This document shows positions 37,190 to 47,489 of a stretch of 64,000 nt of DNA, piece by piece. The DNA comes from Halopseudomonas nanhaiensis (GTDB lineage Bacteria > Pseudomonadota > Gammaproteobacteria > Pseudomonadales > Pseudomonadaceae): NCBI RefSeq assembly GCF_020025155.1, contig NZ_CP073751.1:1364001-1428000 (forward strand), given 5' to 3'. The position numbers and the translations under genes are program-made. The notes under the pieces were generated by a model that was not told where the DNA came from, ran no database searches, and worked only from the letters and a program-made list of their open reading frames with translations. The first letter of the stretch is position 1, and every line of letters starts with the position of its first letter.

Positions 37190-38320
37190 ATCGCGGCGAG
37201 GACGCCGCTCCCACAGGGTCATTCATTACCCGGCGTGTTGATGTAGGGGCGCACCTGGGCGCGAGGAGGTTCGTGCATCCTTCTTCGCGGTCATGCCCGC
37301 TCCTACATCACCGAGACCGGGGTTTTGTAGGAGCGCACCTGGGCGCGAAAGCGGAGACCGAGCATCCTTCTTCGCGGCCAGGTCCGCTCCTACGAAAATC
37401 CGAACCCGGGGGTTCTGGTAGGAGCGCCGCCCCCGGCGCGATAGCGGACCCCGATAACCCATCGCGGCGAGGGCGCCGCTCCTACCGGTTCGATGCATCG
37501 GGCAAGGCTTCGTGCGTTCTTCTTCGCGGTCATGCCCGCTCCTACATCACCCGAAACCGGGGCTTTGTAGGAGCGCACCTGGGCGCGAAAGCGAAGTCCG
37601 AGCTTCCTTCTTCGTAGTCATGCCCACGCCCAATAAATCCGAACCCGGGGGTTCTGGTAGGAGCGCCGCCCCCGGCGCGATAGCGGCCCCCGGTAACCCC
37701 ATCGCGGCGAGGGCGCCGCTCCTACCGGTTCGATGCATCGGGCAAGGCCTCGTGCGTTCTTCTTCCCGGTCATGCCCGCTCCTACATCACCCGAGACCGG
37801 GGGTTTGTAGGAGCGCACCTGGGCGCGAAAGCGAAGTCCGAGCATCCTTCTTCGTAGTCATGCCCACGCCCAATAAATCCGAACCCGGCGGTTTTGGTAG
37901 GAGCGCCGCCCCCGGCGCGATAGCGGACCCCGATAACCCCATCGCGGCGAGGGCGCCGCTCCTACCGGTTCGATGCATCGGGCAAGGCTTCGTGCGTTCT
38001 TCTTCGCGGTCATGCCCGCTCCTACATCACCCGAGACCGGGGGTTTATAGGAGCGCACCTGGGCGCGAAAGCGAAGTTCGAGCATCCTTCTTCGTAGTCA
38101 TGCCCACGCCCAATAAATCCGAACCCGGGGGTTCTGGTAGGAGCGCCGCCCCCGGCGCGATAGCGGACCCCGATAACCCCATCGCGGCGAGGGCGCCGCT
38201 CCTACGTGTTCGATGCATCGGGCAAGGCTTCGTGCGTTCTTCTTCGCGGTCATGCCCGCTCCTACGGGCCGGGGCGGATCCTGTCCGGTGGGAGCGGCGT
38301 CCTCGCCGCGATGACAGCGC
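37190..38320. repeat. REP super-array with 240-bp tandem units
   Basis: The gap between nth and rsxE is packed with REP hairpins. From about 37411 they are organised as a higher-order tandem repeat. Unit starts (ggttctggtaggagcgccgc or a one-base variant) fall at about 37411, 37650, 37890 and 38130, i.e. 239, 240 and 240 bp apart, and the fourth unit is truncated. Each unit holds a gcgccgcccccggcgcg REP pair, a gcggtcatgcccgctcctac tail, and a gcgcacctgggcgcgaaag head. Because 240 is divisible by three, the array creates a long open frame (37512-38498, + strand) that is not a gene. Confidence 0.93.
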
Positions 38321-38326
38321 CCGATC

Positions 38327-39040
38327 TCAGCTGATCGTCCCGGTCACGCGCACCCGCTTGGACCCGCCCACCGGCTTGGCCGCAGCGGCGGCGGCCCGTT
38401 CCTTCACATGGGTATCGATCATGTTCTTTACCGCGATCAGCAACCCCATGAAAACGAACGCCCCCGGCGGCAGAATCACGAACAGCACTTCCTTGTAGTT
38501 CGGGAACACCACCACTTCCCAATTCGCCGCCATCGGCCCGAGCAGCAGTTCCATCCCGCCAAACAACCGCCCGAACCCGATCAGCTCGCGCAACATGCCC
38601 AGCACCAGCAACACCAGGGCGAACCCCAGTCCCATCATGAATCCATCGGTCAACGACGGCAGGATCGGGTTCTTCGAGGCATAGGCATCGGCCCGGCCGA
38701 GAATCGCGCAGTTGGTCACGATCAGCGGAATGAAGATACCCAGAATCTGATACAGCTCGAAGGTAAAGGCCTGCATCAGCAATTCGATACAAGTGGTCAG
38801 CGCCGCGATGATCATCACGAAGGCGGGCAGGCGCACGGCATCGGTCACCGCACTGCGAATCAGCGATACCGCCAGGTTCGAGCCGGTCAGCACCAGAATG
38901 GTCGCAATGCCCAGGCCCAGCGCATTGACCGCGGTGCTGCTCACGCCCAGCAGAGGACACAGGCCGAGCAGCTGCACCAGCCCGGGGTTGTTATGCCACA
39001 GGCCGTCGGCGGTTATGTCGGTGAACTTAGTACTGGCCAC
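38327..39040 (-). CDS. rsxE: Rnf/Rsx electron transport complex subunit E
   Basis: An integral membrane subunit of 237 residues of the Rnf complex, which moves electrons between NADH and ferredoxin-like carriers coupled to ion transport and also keeps SoxR reduced. GTG start at 39040 with AGGAG seven bases upstream. Motifs: [20 protein letters not shown] and [20 protein letters not shown], each with a Cys for the intramembrane cluster. The C-terminus has an Ala/Lys-rich tail. Last gene of the operon. Confidence 0.95.
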   Translation of the reverse strand: MASTKFTDITADGLWHNNPGLVQLLGLCPLLGVSSTAVNALGLGIATILVLTGSNLAVSLIRSAVTDAVRLPAFVMIIAALTTCIELLMQAFTFELYQILGIFIPLIVTNCAILGRADAYASKNPILPSLTDGFMMGLGFALVLLVLGMLRELIGFGRLFGGMELLLGPMAANWEVVVFPNYKEVLFVILPPGAFVFMGLLIAVKNMIDTHVKERAAAAAAKPVGGSKRVRVTGTIS

Positions 39041-39683
39041 TGGTCGGCTCCTGTTCCAGCTGCAGCAGCTGGGCACGGTTTTCGTCGAAGTATTGCAGGG
39101 CACGATACACCGCCTGCACCACAGCGCGGGGGGTGATGGTCGCGCCGGTGAAGGAGTCGAACGTACCGCCATCCTTCTTCACTGCCCAGCCTTCCGGCTC
39201 GGGCATGCTCAGGCTCTTGCCATTGAAGGTCAGAATCCAGTCGTTCTTGGCGCGCTCGATCTTGTCGCCCAGGCCGGGTGTTTCGCGGTGGTTGAGCACC
39301 CGCACACCGGCAACCTCACCATTGGCACGAATCCCTACCAGCATATCGATACGCCCGCTGTACCCGTCCGGCGCAACCACCGGCAGGATTACCGCGACCA
39401 CCTCGCCATTCTCCCGGCCACGATAGGCCTGGGAAGGACGGGGCAGGTGCAGATACTCCTGGTCTTCGACCACGAAGGTGTCGTCCAGCAGATCATTGTC
39501 ATGTTCGGCATGCGGCAGAATTTCGGTCAACGCGCTCATCTGCGCCTTGCGCTGTTCTTCCGCGATGCGCCCGGCGGTGCCCTGCTGGGTGAAGGCGATC
39601 AATCCCACCGTGACCATGGCGAACACACCAAGTATCAGGCTGTTGCGCAGGACTGAACCGCCGGCTGTGATCGGGTTTTCCAT
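39027..39683 (-). CDS. rsxG: Rnf/Rsx electron transport complex subunit G
   Basis: A protein of 218 residues with one N-terminal TM and a periplasmic FMN-binding domain. The flavin is attached covalently to the Thr in [13 protein letters not shown] near the C-terminus. [14 protein letters not shown] is the family hallmark. ATG at 39683 overlaps the end of rsxD, and its own end overlaps rsxE by 14 bases. Confidence 0.94.
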   Translation of the reverse strand: MENPITAGGSVLRNSLILGVFAMVTVGLIAFTQQGTAGRIAEEQRKAQMSALTEILPHAEHDNDLLDDTFVVEDQEYLHLPRPSQAYRGRENGEVVAVILPVVAPDGYSGRIDMLVGIRANGEVAGVRVLNHRETPGLGDKIERAKNDWILTFNGKSLSMPEPEGWAVKKDGGTFDSFTGATITPRAVVQAVYRALQYFDENRAQLLQLEQEPTSGQY

Positions 39684-39684
39684 A

Positions 39685-40749
39685 TCAGTCCGCCTTGCCC
39701 ATGCCACGCGGCGCCTTGCTGTGACCGTAGGTGCGCGGGGTGGTGTAATAGTCGATGGTCGGTGCGGCCAGGTTCATCAGCAGCACGCCGAAGGCGACCG
39801 CATCCGGATAGCCGCCCCAGGCGCGAATCACGTACACCAGGATGCCGACGCCGGCACCGAAGACGATACGCCCCAGCTTGCTGGTCGCCCCGGAGACAGG
39901 GTCGGTGACGATAAAGAACGCACCGAACATCGCCGCACCGCTGAACAGATGAAACAGCGGCGAACCGTTGGAATTCGACCCCGAGCCGCCCCAGAACAGC
40001 AGGCTCATGACGAACAGCGCGCCGAGCATGCCGGCTGGTGCATGCCAGCTGATGATGCGCTTGTAGACCAGCACCAATCCGCCGACCAGATACGCCAGGT
40101 TGACCCACTCCCAGCCGAAGCCACCAAACGCGCCGAATACCGGACGCGCCGCTTCCAGCTCGGCGATGGTCAGCGCTTTGTTGTTCTTGAGAATGTCCAG
40201 CGGCGTGGCCACGGCCCAGGCATCGATCGGCTGTCCGCTACCGAACACCCGCTGCAGTGCCTCGTTGATGGAGGGCAGGGTCGCGGACAGGTCCGCCAGC
40301 GCCTCGGCACCACGGGCGATCGGCCAGGTGGTCATCTCGACCGGGAAGGAGATCAGCACCACCGCATAGCCGATCATTGCCGGATTGAACGGGTTCTGCC
40401 CCAGCCCGCCATACAGCTGCTTGCCAAAGATGATCGCCACCGCAGTCGCCACCAGCACCAGCCACCACGGCACGTAGGGTGGCAGTGCCAGTGCCAGCAG
40501 CCAGGCGGTGACCAGCGCGCTGCCGTCACTCAGAAAGAAGCTCACCGGCCGCTTGCGCAGCTTGAGAATCAGCGCCTCGCTGAGGAGGGCGAACACGCTC
40601 GCCAACACGATGTTGATCAGCGTGCCGATGCCGAACAGCCAGGTCATCACCGCCACGCCCGGCAGCGTCGCGCCGAGAACCCAGAGCATGATGGTCTGCG
40701 TGCGGTTATTGCCTCGCGCGTGTGGCGAGGTGATGCGAACCAGCGCCAT
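39685..40749 (-). CDS. rsxD: Rnf/Rsx electron transport complex subunit D
   Basis: A polytopic membrane subunit of 354 residues with about ten TMs, related to NqrB. The conserved [20 protein letters not shown] and [20 protein letters not shown] are present. The flavin-accepting Thr/Ser is expected in [12 protein letters not shown] (SGAT). Its ATG overlaps the rsxC stop as ATGA. Confidence 0.95.
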   Translation of the reverse strand: MALVRITSPHARGNNRTQTIMLWVLGATLPGVAVMTWLFGIGTLINIVLASVFALLSEALILKLRKRPVSFFLSDGSALVTAWLLALALPPYVPWWLVLVATAVAIIFGKQLYGGLGQNPFNPAMIGYAVVLISFPVEMTTWPIARGAEALADLSATLPSINEALQRVFGSGQPIDAWAVATPLDILKNNKALTIAELEAARPVFGAFGGFGWEWVNLAYLVGGLVLVYKRIISWHAPAGMLGALFVMSLLFWGGSGSNSNGSPLFHLFSGAAMFGAFFIVTDPVSGATSKLGRIVFGAGVGILVYVIRAWGGYPDAVAFGVLLMNLAAPTIDYYTTPRTYGHSKAPRGMGKAD

Positions 40750-43121
40750 CAGCGCGTCTCCTTGGCAGACATGTACTCGGCGAAAGCCTTGGCGGCCTTG
40801 TCCAGTGCCTCGCGGGTGTTAAGCAGATGGGCTTCGGCAGCATCTATGTCGCCACCGTTGTCGCGCGCGTCCTGCACCTCGCGCTCGGCCTTCTTGAACG
40901 CGGCCTTGGCCGTGGCCATGTCGGTTTTCAGCTGGCGCAGGGTTTCGTCGACGGGCTTCTTGTCGACCAACTGGCGTTCAGGCGGCGGAACCGGGCTGCT
41001 AGCCTCGGCCTGCTCCAGCGCGCGCAGGGCATCGAGCTGGCGCTGACGCAGCGGCTCGATAGACTGCTGCAGCTCGGCATCATCCGGGTTGGCTTCCAGT
41101 GCCTTTTCGGCCTTCTTCAGTTCAGCCTTGGCCATGGCCAGCTCGACCTTGGCCTTCTTCAGGTTCTCATCGACAGGTTTCTTGGCGGGCTCGTCCTTGG
41201 GCAAACGCGCTTCGGCAACAGCGACTTGCTCACGCAGGGCATAGATTTCCTTTTCCTGCTCTTCGGTCGGCGTGTCGCCCGCGGCGCGTTCGGCCTTCTT
41301 CAGCGCAGCGCGGGCCATGGCCGCTTCGATCTTCAAGCGCTTGGCTTCGTCGTCTGCCGGGGCGGCGGCAGGCGGTGGTGTCGGCTTGACCGACGTGTCG
41401 CCGGCAGCGGCATCGAACGCCGCCTGTGCATCCTTCCAGGCCTGCTCCAGCACCGGAATCTGCGCCTGCAGGTCGACATTGTCCGGATTCGCGGCGATCT
41501 GTTTCTGCGCCTTTTTCAGCGCCATCTGCGCGGTGGCTGCAGCGATCTTTAGCTGCTTTTGCTCAGGTGACAGCCCGCTGGGCTTCTGCGCCTCTACGCG
41601 CTCGACATCCGGCGCGGAGGCGGGCGATGCTTCGGCGCTCTTGGCCGCTTCTGCTTCCTTGGCAGCTTTCAGGCGCGCAGCCTTCTCGGCGCGTTGCTGG
41701 CGCTCCAGCTCCTTCTGCTCGGCCTCGCGCTGCAAACGCGCCTGGCGCTGCTCGAAGCGCTGCTTGGAGTGGTCGGCCTTGTGCGCCTGCAGATCCAGCG
41801 CGCGGATTTCCGCCTTGGAGGCGCGGTAGTACTGCACCAGGGGAATGCTGCTCGGGCACACATAGGAACAGGCACCGCACTCAATGCAGTCGAACAAGTT
41901 CAGCCGATTGAGCTGCTCGTATTCCTTGCCCAGGGCAAACCAGTGCAGCTGCTGCGGCAGCAGATTGGCCGGGCACACTTCCGAGCAGAAGCCACAGCGA
42001 ATGCACGGCTGCGCCACTGGCGGCGGGGGCAGCTCTTCCAGCGTGCCGGCAAGCAGGCAATTGGTGGTCTTGACGATAGGCGCGTCCATGCTTTGCAGCG
42101 TGAAGCCCATCATCGGGCCGCCCATGACGAGGCGATACAGCTTGTCCGCCTGCAACCCGGCGAAGGCCAACAGTTCATGAATCGGCGTGCCGATCAGCGC
42201 CTCGACGTTGGTCGGGCGTTGTAGCGCGGCGCCGGTCAGCGTGGTGATGCGCTTGACCAGCGGCTGGCCGAGCAGCACGGCGTCGTGTACCGCGATCATG
42301 GTGCCGATGTTCTGGCAGACCATGCCGATATCCGCCGGCAGCCCGCCGCTGGGCACTTCCTTGCCGGTAAGAATCTGGATCAGCTGCTTCTCGCCGCCGC
42401 TGGGGTATTTGGTCGGGAACGACACCACCTGCATCGCCTTGCCTGCGCAGGCGGCGCGCATCGCTTCGATGGCTTCGGGCTTGTTGTCCTCGATGCCGAT
42501 CAGCACCGTGTCCGGCTGCAGAATGTGCGCAAGAATCTCGATACCGGCGACGATCTCGGGCGCCTTGTAGCGCATAGCCGTGTCGTCAGCAGTGATATAC
42601 GGTTCGCACTCGGTGCCGTTGATGATCAGCGTATGAATCTTCTGCTCGGGCCGGGCGCGCAGCTTGGCCGCCGTCGGAAAGCCCGCACCACCCAGCCCGG
42701 CGATACCGGCCTCGCGGATGATCTCGGTCAGTGTGGCCGGCTCCAGCGCACGGTAATCGGCGACCGGGTCGAGCTCGGTCCACTGATCCTTGCCGTCCGG
42801 CTCGATCGTGATCGCCCATTCTTCCAGTCCCGATGCATGCGGGTAGGGCGCCGGGCCAATCGCCGTCACAATGCCGGAAGTCGGCGCATGCAGCGGACAG
42901 CTGACCATCCCGCTGGCTTCGGCGATCAATTGACCCTTGAGCACCGCATCGCCCACCTGCACCACCGGCTCGGCACGCGCGCCGATATGCTGCTGCAACG
43001 GCAGGATCAACCGGCTCGGCATGGGCGCGACTTCCAGTCCGCGCTGGGTCGACTCGGTCTTGTGTTCGTCCGGGTGGATGCCGCCTGGAATATCCCAGAT
43101 ACGGATGGGAGCGGCTTGCAT
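40749..43121 (-). CDS. rsxC: Rnf/Rsx electron transport complex subunit C
   Basis: A protein of 790 residues. The N-terminal ~450 residues form the NADH-binding and SLBB region followed by two [4Fe-4S] sites ([12 protein letters not shown] and [12 protein letters not shown], about residues 370-420). The remaining ~350 residues are a charged, helical tail with four degenerate repeats of the type [19 protein letters not shown], each followed by an acidic or Pro-rich linker. The start [19 protein letters not shown] is at 43121 and overlaps the rsxB stop. The repeat tail is known in gammaproteobacterial RsxC but varies in length. Confidence 0.95.
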   Translation of the reverse strand: MQAAPIRIWDIPGGIHPDEHKTESTQRGLEVAPMPSRLILPLQQHIGARAEPVVQVGDAVLKGQLIAEASGMVSCPLHAPTSGIVTAIGPAPYPHASGLEEWAITIEPDGKDQWTELDPVADYRALEPATLTEIIREAGIAGLGGAGFPTAAKLRARPEQKIHTLIINGTECEPYITADDTAMRYKAPEIVAGIEILAHILQPDTVLIGIEDNKPEAIEAMRAACAGKAMQVVSFPTKYPSGGEKQLIQILTGKEVPSGGLPADIGMVCQNIGTMIAVHDAVLLGQPLVKRITTLTGAALQRPTNVEALIGTPIHELLAFAGLQADKLYRLVMGGPMMGFTLQSMDAPIVKTTNCLLAGTLEELPPPPVAQPCIRCGFCSEVCPANLLPQQLHWFALGKEYEQLNRLNLFDCIECGACSYVCPSSIPLVQYYRASKAEIRALDLQAHKADHSKQRFEQRQARLQREAEQKELERQQRAEKAARLKAAKEAEAAKSAEASPASAPDVERVEAQKPSGLSPEQKQLKIAAATAQMALKKAQKQIAANPDNVDLQAQIPVLEQAWKDAQAAFDAAAGDTSVKPTPPPAAAPADDEAKRLKIEAAMARAALKKAERAAGDTPTEEQEKEIYALREQVAVAEARLPKDEPAKKPVDENLKKAKVELAMAKAELKKAEKALEANPDDAELQQSIEPLRQRQLDALRALEQAEASSPVPPPERQLVDKKPVDETLRQLKTDMATAKAAFKKAEREVQDARDNGGDIDAAEAHLLNTREALDKAAKAFAEYMSAKETR

Positions 43122-43702
43122 CAGGCGGCACCTCGTTGGGCGTCGGTGGCGATCAGGGTTTCGCCGGGCAGCGGGTAGTCCCACTTCCAGGTGGCCGGTG
43201 TGGTCGGCAGCGGCACCATGTCGATGCAGTCGACCGGGCAGGGCTCCACGCACAGGTCGCAACCGGTGCACTCATCAACGATCACCGTATGCATCTGCTT
43301 GGCCGCACCGAGGATCGCATCCACCGGGCAGGCCTGGATGCACTTGGTGCAGCCGATGCATTCGGCCTCGCGAATGTAGGCCACGGTGCGCGGCTTCTCT
43401 TCGCCGTGCTCGGCATCCAGCGGCAGCGGCTCCACATCCAAAAGATCAGCCAGCGCCTGAATGGTCGACTCGCCACCGGGCGGGCATTTGTTGATCGGCT
43501 CGCCATTGGCGATGCCTTCGGCGTAGGGCTTGCAGCCGGGGTGGCCGCACTGGCCGCACTGGGTCTGCGGCAGCAGGTTGTTGATCTGGTCGACGATCGG
43601 GTCGCCCTCGACCTTGAAGCGAATGGCGGCATACCCGAGGATCGCGCCGAACACGACGGCCAGGGCCAGCACAACCAGAATGGCGGTCACGACAATACTC
43701 AT
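43121..43702 (-). CDS. rsxB: Rnf/Rsx electron transport complex subunit B
   Basis: An iron-sulfur subunit of 193 residues. One N-terminal TM (residues 5-25), a Fe-S domain with [17 protein letters not shown], and two ferredoxin-type clusters ([16 protein letters not shown] and [16 protein letters not shown]). It carries electrons between the membrane flavins and RsxC. Starts four bases after rsxA. Confidence 0.96.
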   Translation of the reverse strand: MSIVVTAILVVLALAVVFGAILGYAAIRFKVEGDPIVDQINNLLPQTQCGQCGHPGCKPYAEGIANGEPINKCPPGGESTIQALADLLDVEPLPLDAEHGEEKPRTVAYIREAECIGCTKCIQACPVDAILGAAKQMHTVIVDECTGCDLCVEPCPVDCIDMVPLPTTPATWKWDYPLPGETLIATDAQRGAA

Positions 43703-43706
43703 GGCA

Positions 43707-44291
43707 TTACAACCTGATCAGGCCGGTGAAGCCCATGAACGCCAGCGACATCAACCCGGCAGTGATCATGCCGATGGCGGCGCCACGGAACGGAACGGGA
43801 ACGTCGGCAATAGCGATACGCTCGCGCAAGCCGGCGAACAGAATCAGGATCAGCGAGAAGCCCACCGCCGCGCCCAGGCCATAGATGGCCGACTTCATGA
43901 AGGTTTGCTCGGCGCGATTGGTATTAAGCAGCGCCACACCGAGTACAGCGCAGTTGGTGGTGATCAGCGGCAGGAAGATGCCCAGCACGCGGTAGAGCAG
44001 GGGGCTGGTCTTGTGCACCACCATCTCGGTGAACTGCACCACCACGGCGATCACCAGAATGAACGAGATGGTCCGCAGAAATTCCAGGCCGAACGGCACC
44101 AGCAGGTACTGGAAGGTCAGGTAACTGAGAATGGACGCCAGCGTGAGCACGAAGGTGGTCGCCATCGACATGCCGATCGCCGTCTCCAACTTGCCGGACA
44201 CGCCCATGAACGGACATAGCCCGAGAAACTGCACCAGCACGAAGTTGTTGACCAGAATGGTACTGATCAGAATTAGGGCAAATTCCGTCAT
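43707..44291 (-). CDS. rsxA: Rnf/Rsx electron transport complex subunit A
   Basis: A six-TM protein of 194 residues, first gene of the operon. Motifs: [19 protein letters not shown] and [16 protein letters not shown] carry the cysteines of the intramembrane cluster shared with RsxE. I take [11 protein letters not shown] at 44291 as the start; an ATG nine bases upstream is also possible. Confidence 0.95.
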   Translation of the reverse strand: MTEFALILISTILVNNFVLVQFLGLCPFMGVSGKLETAIGMSMATTFVLTLASILSYLTFQYLLVPFGLEFLRTISFILVIAVVVQFTEMVVHKTSPLLYRVLGIFLPLITTNCAVLGVALLNTNRAEQTFMKSAIYGLGAAVGFSLILILFAGLRERIAIADVPVPFRGAAIGMITAGLMSLAFMGFTGLIRL

Positions 44292-44371
44292 GTCACCCAA
44301 CCCAGAATGGAAAAGAGGCCGGCACGAGGCCGCGCCGGAGTATACCGTCTGGAGCCCCTCACGCGAAGCAC

Positions 44372-44401
44372 AAAGGCCGCGCGGTTACCCGAGCGGCCTT
44401 G
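44372..44401 (-). terminator. Terminator between metG and rsxA
   Basis: aaggccgc / gcggcctt with a 12-base loop, followed by TTT on the minus strand. It lies 20 bases after the metG stop and upstream of rsxA, so it separates the two units. The T-run is short. Confidence 0.65.
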
Positions 44402-44419
44402 TTTGCTTCACGCGCTTGA

Positions 44420-46480
44420 TTACATGACACGCTGGCCGGGCTTGGCGCCGCTATCCGGGCTGAGCAGGTAGATGTCCGAGCCACCGGGGCCGGCCGCCAG
44501 TACCATGCCTTCGCTGATGCCGAACTTCATCTTGCGCGGCGCCAGGTTGGCCACATACAGCACCAGCCTGCCTTCCAGCTTGCTCGGGTCCGGGTAGGCG
44601 CTCTTGATTCCGGAGAACACGTTGCGCTTGGCATCGCCGATATCCAGCGTCAGGCGCAGCAGCTTGTCTGCACCCTCGACGAACTCGCACTTCTCGACCA
44701 GCGCGATACGCAGGTCGACGGCCGAAAACGCATCGAAGTTGATCTCAGGTGCCAGCGGCTCCTTGGTCAGCTCGCCGTTGCCGGTTGCTTGGGCAGTGCC
44801 GGAATCGGTCGACGATGCCGCCAGGTCTTCCTTCGATGCCGCGACCATCGCTTCGATCTTGGCCGGCTCGATGCGCGTCATCAGCGGCTGGAAGGCGTTG
44901 AGCTGGTGATTGGTCAACAGCGTGTTCAGATCAGTCCAGGCCAGCGGCTCGACATTCAGGAACTGCTCGGCCTGCGCCACCAGCGTCGGCAATACCGGCT
45001 TGAGCATGGTCACCAGCTGGCGGAACAGGTTGATACCCAGCGAGCAGATCGCCTGCACTTCGTCCTGCTTGCCCTCGACCTTGTTCAGCGCCCAGGGCGC
45101 CTTGTCGGCAATGTACGCATTGGCCTTGTCGGCCAGCGCCATGATCTCGCGCATGGCGCGGGAGAAGTCGCGCTTCTCGTACGCCTCGGCAATGCTCGGG
45201 GCTGCGGCGGCGAACGCCTCGGTCAGCTCCGGCGCCGGGTTGGCATCGACCATCACGCCGCCGTTGTCTTTATGAATGAAGCCCGCGCAGCGGCTGGCGA
45301 TGTTCACCACCTTGCCGACCAGGTCCGAATTGACCTTCTGCACGAAGTCTTCCAGGTTCAGGTCCAGATCTTCCACACCACGGCCGAGCTTGGCCGCGTA
45401 GTAGTAGCGCAGGTATTCCGGGTTCAGGTGATCCAGATAGGTGCGTGCCTTGATAAAGGTGCCGCGCGACTTGGACATCTTCTGCCCGTTCACCGTCAGG
45501 TAGCCGTGCACATTGATTGCGGTCGGCTTGCGGAAGCCCGCGCCCTCGAGCATCGCCGGCCAGAACAGCGTATGGAAGTTGACGATGTCCTTGCCGATGA
45601 AGTGATACAGCTCGGCGGTCGAGTCCTTGCCCCAGAACGCATCGAAGTCCAGCTCAGGTGTGCGGTCGCACAGGTTCTTGAAGCTGGCCATGTAGCCGAT
45701 CGGCGCATCCAGCCATACATAGAAGTACTTGCCCGCCTCGCCGGGAATCTCGAAGCCGAAGTAGGGCGCATCACGGCTGATGTCCCACTCCTGCAGGCCG
45801 CTGTCCAGCCACTCGGCAATCTTGTTGGCCACGGCATCCTGCAGCGTGCCGCTGCGCGTCCACTCCTGCAGCATCGCCTGAAAGTCAGGCAGCTTGAAGA
45901 AGAAGTGCTTGGAATCCTTCAGCACCGGCGTCGCGCCGGAAATGGCCGAGCGCGGGTCCTTCAGCTCGGTGGGCTCGTAGGTCGCCCCGCACTTCTCGCA
46001 GTTGTCGCCGTACTGATCTTCCGCCGCGCACTTGGGGCAGGTGCCCTTGATGAAGCGGTCCGCCAGGAACATGCCCTTCTCGGGGTCGAAGTACTGCGTC
46101 ACCGAACGGGTCGCGATATGCCCGGCATCGTTCAGCCGCTTGTAGATCAGCTCCGACAGCACCCGGTTCTCGTCCGAATGGGTGGAGTGGAAGTTGTCGA
46201 ACGCCACCAGAAAATCTGCAAAGTCCGCGCTGTGCTCGGCCTGCACATTGGCAATCAACTGCTCCGGCGTAATGCCTTCCTTCTCCGCACGCAGCATGAT
46301 CGCCGAGCCATGCGCATCGTCCGCACACACATACACCGCCTGGTTACCGCGCAGCTTCTGAAACCGCACCCAGATATCCGTCTGAATGTACTCCAGCATA
46401 TGCCCCAGATGGATCGAGCCATTGGCGTAGGGCAGGGCGCTGGTAACGAGGATCTGACGGGGCTTGGCGGTGCTGGGCAT
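44420..46480 (-). CDS. metG: Methionyl-tRNA synthetase
   Basis: A class I synthetase of 686 residues. The HIGH motif is SIHLGHML near residue 25, KMSKSRG is near 345, and the zinc knuckle is [17 protein letters not shown]. The C-terminal ~110 residues are the EMAP/Trbp111-like tRNA-binding and dimerisation domain ([35 protein letters not shown]). The start [20 protein letters not shown] is at 46480. It borders the accessory region; in relatives I would expect the mrp/apbC gene upstream instead. Confidence 0.96.
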   Translation of the reverse strand: MPSTAKPRQILVTSALPYANGSIHLGHMLEYIQTDIWVRFQKLRGNQAVYVCADDAHGSAIMLRAEKEGITPEQLIANVQAEHSADFADFLVAFDNFHSTHSDENRVLSELIYKRLNDAGHIATRSVTQYFDPEKGMFLADRFIKGTCPKCAAEDQYGDNCEKCGATYEPTELKDPRSAISGATPVLKDSKHFFFKLPDFQAMLQEWTRSGTLQDAVANKIAEWLDSGLQEWDISRDAPYFGFEIPGEAGKYFYVWLDAPIGYMASFKNLCDRTPELDFDAFWGKDSTAELYHFIGKDIVNFHTLFWPAMLEGAGFRKPTAINVHGYLTVNGQKMSKSRGTFIKARTYLDHLNPEYLRYYYAAKLGRGVEDLDLNLEDFVQKVNSDLVGKVVNIASRCAGFIHKDNGGVMVDANPAPELTEAFAAAAPSIAEAYEKRDFSRAMREIMALADKANAYIADKAPWALNKVEGKQDEVQAICSLGINLFRQLVTMLKPVLPTLVAQAEQFLNVEPLAWTDLNTLLTNHQLNAFQPLMTRIEPAKIEAMVAASKEDLAASSTDSGTAQATGNGELTKEPLAPEINFDAFSAVDLRIALVEKCEFVEGADKLLRLTLDIGDAKRNVFSGIKSAYPDPSKLEGRLVLYVANLAPRKMKFGISEGMVLAAGPGGSDIYLLSPDSGAKPGQRVM

Positions 46481-47031
46481 GGGCGTAATGGGGCCTTTGC
46501 GGTTGAACGGAGAAAGGGGGTGGATAATAGCAGATGGGGGGGGGGTGGGGCGAGGGGAGCTCCGGCGCCGCGATGCGCCTGGGAATGAGCAAAATCGCTT
46601 TGGAAATCGGATTCGCGTGCGATATTCTCCAAACAGGCAAAGGACGCCACGACTCACCCGCCCTTCGGCACGGACAGCCGTTCTCTTCCTTCGTCTTGAC
46701 ACTCTTTTTATGAGCGCTATGCCCGTTTGCGGAGGGCAGGGCGGTAGTGTTTCTGAATCCCTATCGATGCCTGAGCGAGACGCCTGTGGGTGAGCTGTAT
46801 TTACATACAGTGGTACCGAAATCAGGAAATGTGGAAGTTACGCGATTACGTCGAGGGAGTTCCGTGCGGTCGTAAGTAGCTGGAAAGACGGTCTTTTTCG
46901 GATGGCGGCCGTGAGCTCAGTTCGGAGTTATTTCGAAGCCACGAATATGTAATATGATGGAATTCGGTCTAGTCACTGTTACATGCCAGCCCGACAGCGC
47001 TCCAACCAGATAGAAAAAGGGAGGCTTAAAG
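46481..47031. other. Gene-free junction between metG and the cassette array
   Basis: No protein-coding gene is supported in these 551 bases. The part up to about 46740 is GC-rich and includes a run of ten Gs. From about 46800 the base composition drops toward that of the cassettes. The stretch contains a LexA-type palindrome at 46795-46810. If an integron once sat here, this is where attI and the integrase promoter would lie, but no integrase-like coding sequence remains on either strand. Confidence 0.7.
46795..46810. promoter_or_regulatory. LexA-type box
   Basis: CTGTATTTACATACAG has the CTGT-N8-ACAG form with a fully symmetric CTGTAT/ATACAG pair, a near-ideal gammaproteobacterial SOS box. 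It lies 222 bases before the first cassette gene and 315 bases before metG on the other side. SOS boxes commonly overlap integrase promoters in integrons. No clear -10/-35 was found next to it. Confidence 0.6.
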
Positions 47032-47379
47032 ATGCCGTTTAGACCAATGCCAAGCTTTCGGCGTAATATCCGAGGCGTGATCTACCCACTCACAGAAGCG
47101 ATTCGACGACTGTATGGCAGTAGACCATCCGATGGCGCCTATCCGTTGGGCGCGTTTTACCCAGTTAATGTCAGCTCATCAGTCTGGAATTCGGCTGGAG
47201 GAATTTGGTACGTGCCCCAGTCTGAAGCCGACCTCAATGAGAGAAACCCCCGTGAAGAGTCCGTGCTCGCCTTTATGGAGAGTATTTCGTCTGGTGCCGC
47301 CGTAGAGCTGCCCAGCGGCGTACTGGTGACCTGGGAAATGATGCCAGCCTCCGACGCAAGTTCGCTGCCAGAGCCTTAG
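47032..47379 (+). CDS. Cassette 1: unknown 115-residue protein
   Basis: ATG at 47032 has an ideal ribosome site (GGGAGG, eight bases upstream), which supports a real gene. The protein is soluble with no signal peptide. The first 30 residues are basic (PSFRRNIRGVIYPLTEAIRR), then an aromatic stretch (SSSVWNSAGGIWYVPQSEAD) and an acidic helix. I do not recognise the family. It is followed within 15 bases by an attC-like site, the usual layout of a single-gene integron cassette. Confidence 0.65.
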   Translation: MPFRPMPSFRRNIRGVIYPLTEAIRRLYGSRPSDGAYPLGAFYPVNVSSSVWNSAGGIWYVPQSEADLNERNPREESVLAFMESISSGAAVELPSGVLVTWEMMPASDASSLPEP

Positions 47380-47391
47380 GCATGAGTTCGC

Positions 47392-47463
47392 ATGTAACGA
47401 TCGCAGCCACAGCGACAGAATTTCCGCTGCCCTACAATTCTGCCCGTGCTGCGGCCGTTAGAG
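47392..47463 (+). repeat. attC-like recombination site 1
   Basis: A 72-bp imperfect palindrome just after the first cassette gene. The outer left part (tgtaacgatcgcagccac) pairs with the right part (gtgctgcggccgttagag), and inner arms acagaatt and aattctg also pair. The right end contains GTTAGAG, close to the GTTRRRY core where integron integrases cut between G and T. Left core AAC and right core GTT are both intact. Confidence 0.75.
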
Positions 47464-47489
47464 TGCTTGAATATTTTTTGAGTTGACCT

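Noticed and set aside
37512-38498. 328-residue open frame on the + strand with three near-identical repeats
   Set aside because: It is created by the 240-bp REP tandem array (240 is divisible by 3), has no ribosome site, and its residues are REP hairpins read through.
46695-46725. TTGACA near 46696 as a promoter for the cassette array
   Set aside because: At 16-18 bases spacing there is no acceptable -10 hexamer.
46481-46790. Possible integrase gene or remnant left of the LexA box
   Set aside because: No frame on either strand shows tyrosine-recombinase motifs, and the space is too small for intI.
46829-46879. 16-codon open frame 20 bases after the LexA box
   Set aside because: The AGGAA before its ATG is too close for good initiation, and there is nothing else to support a peptide.
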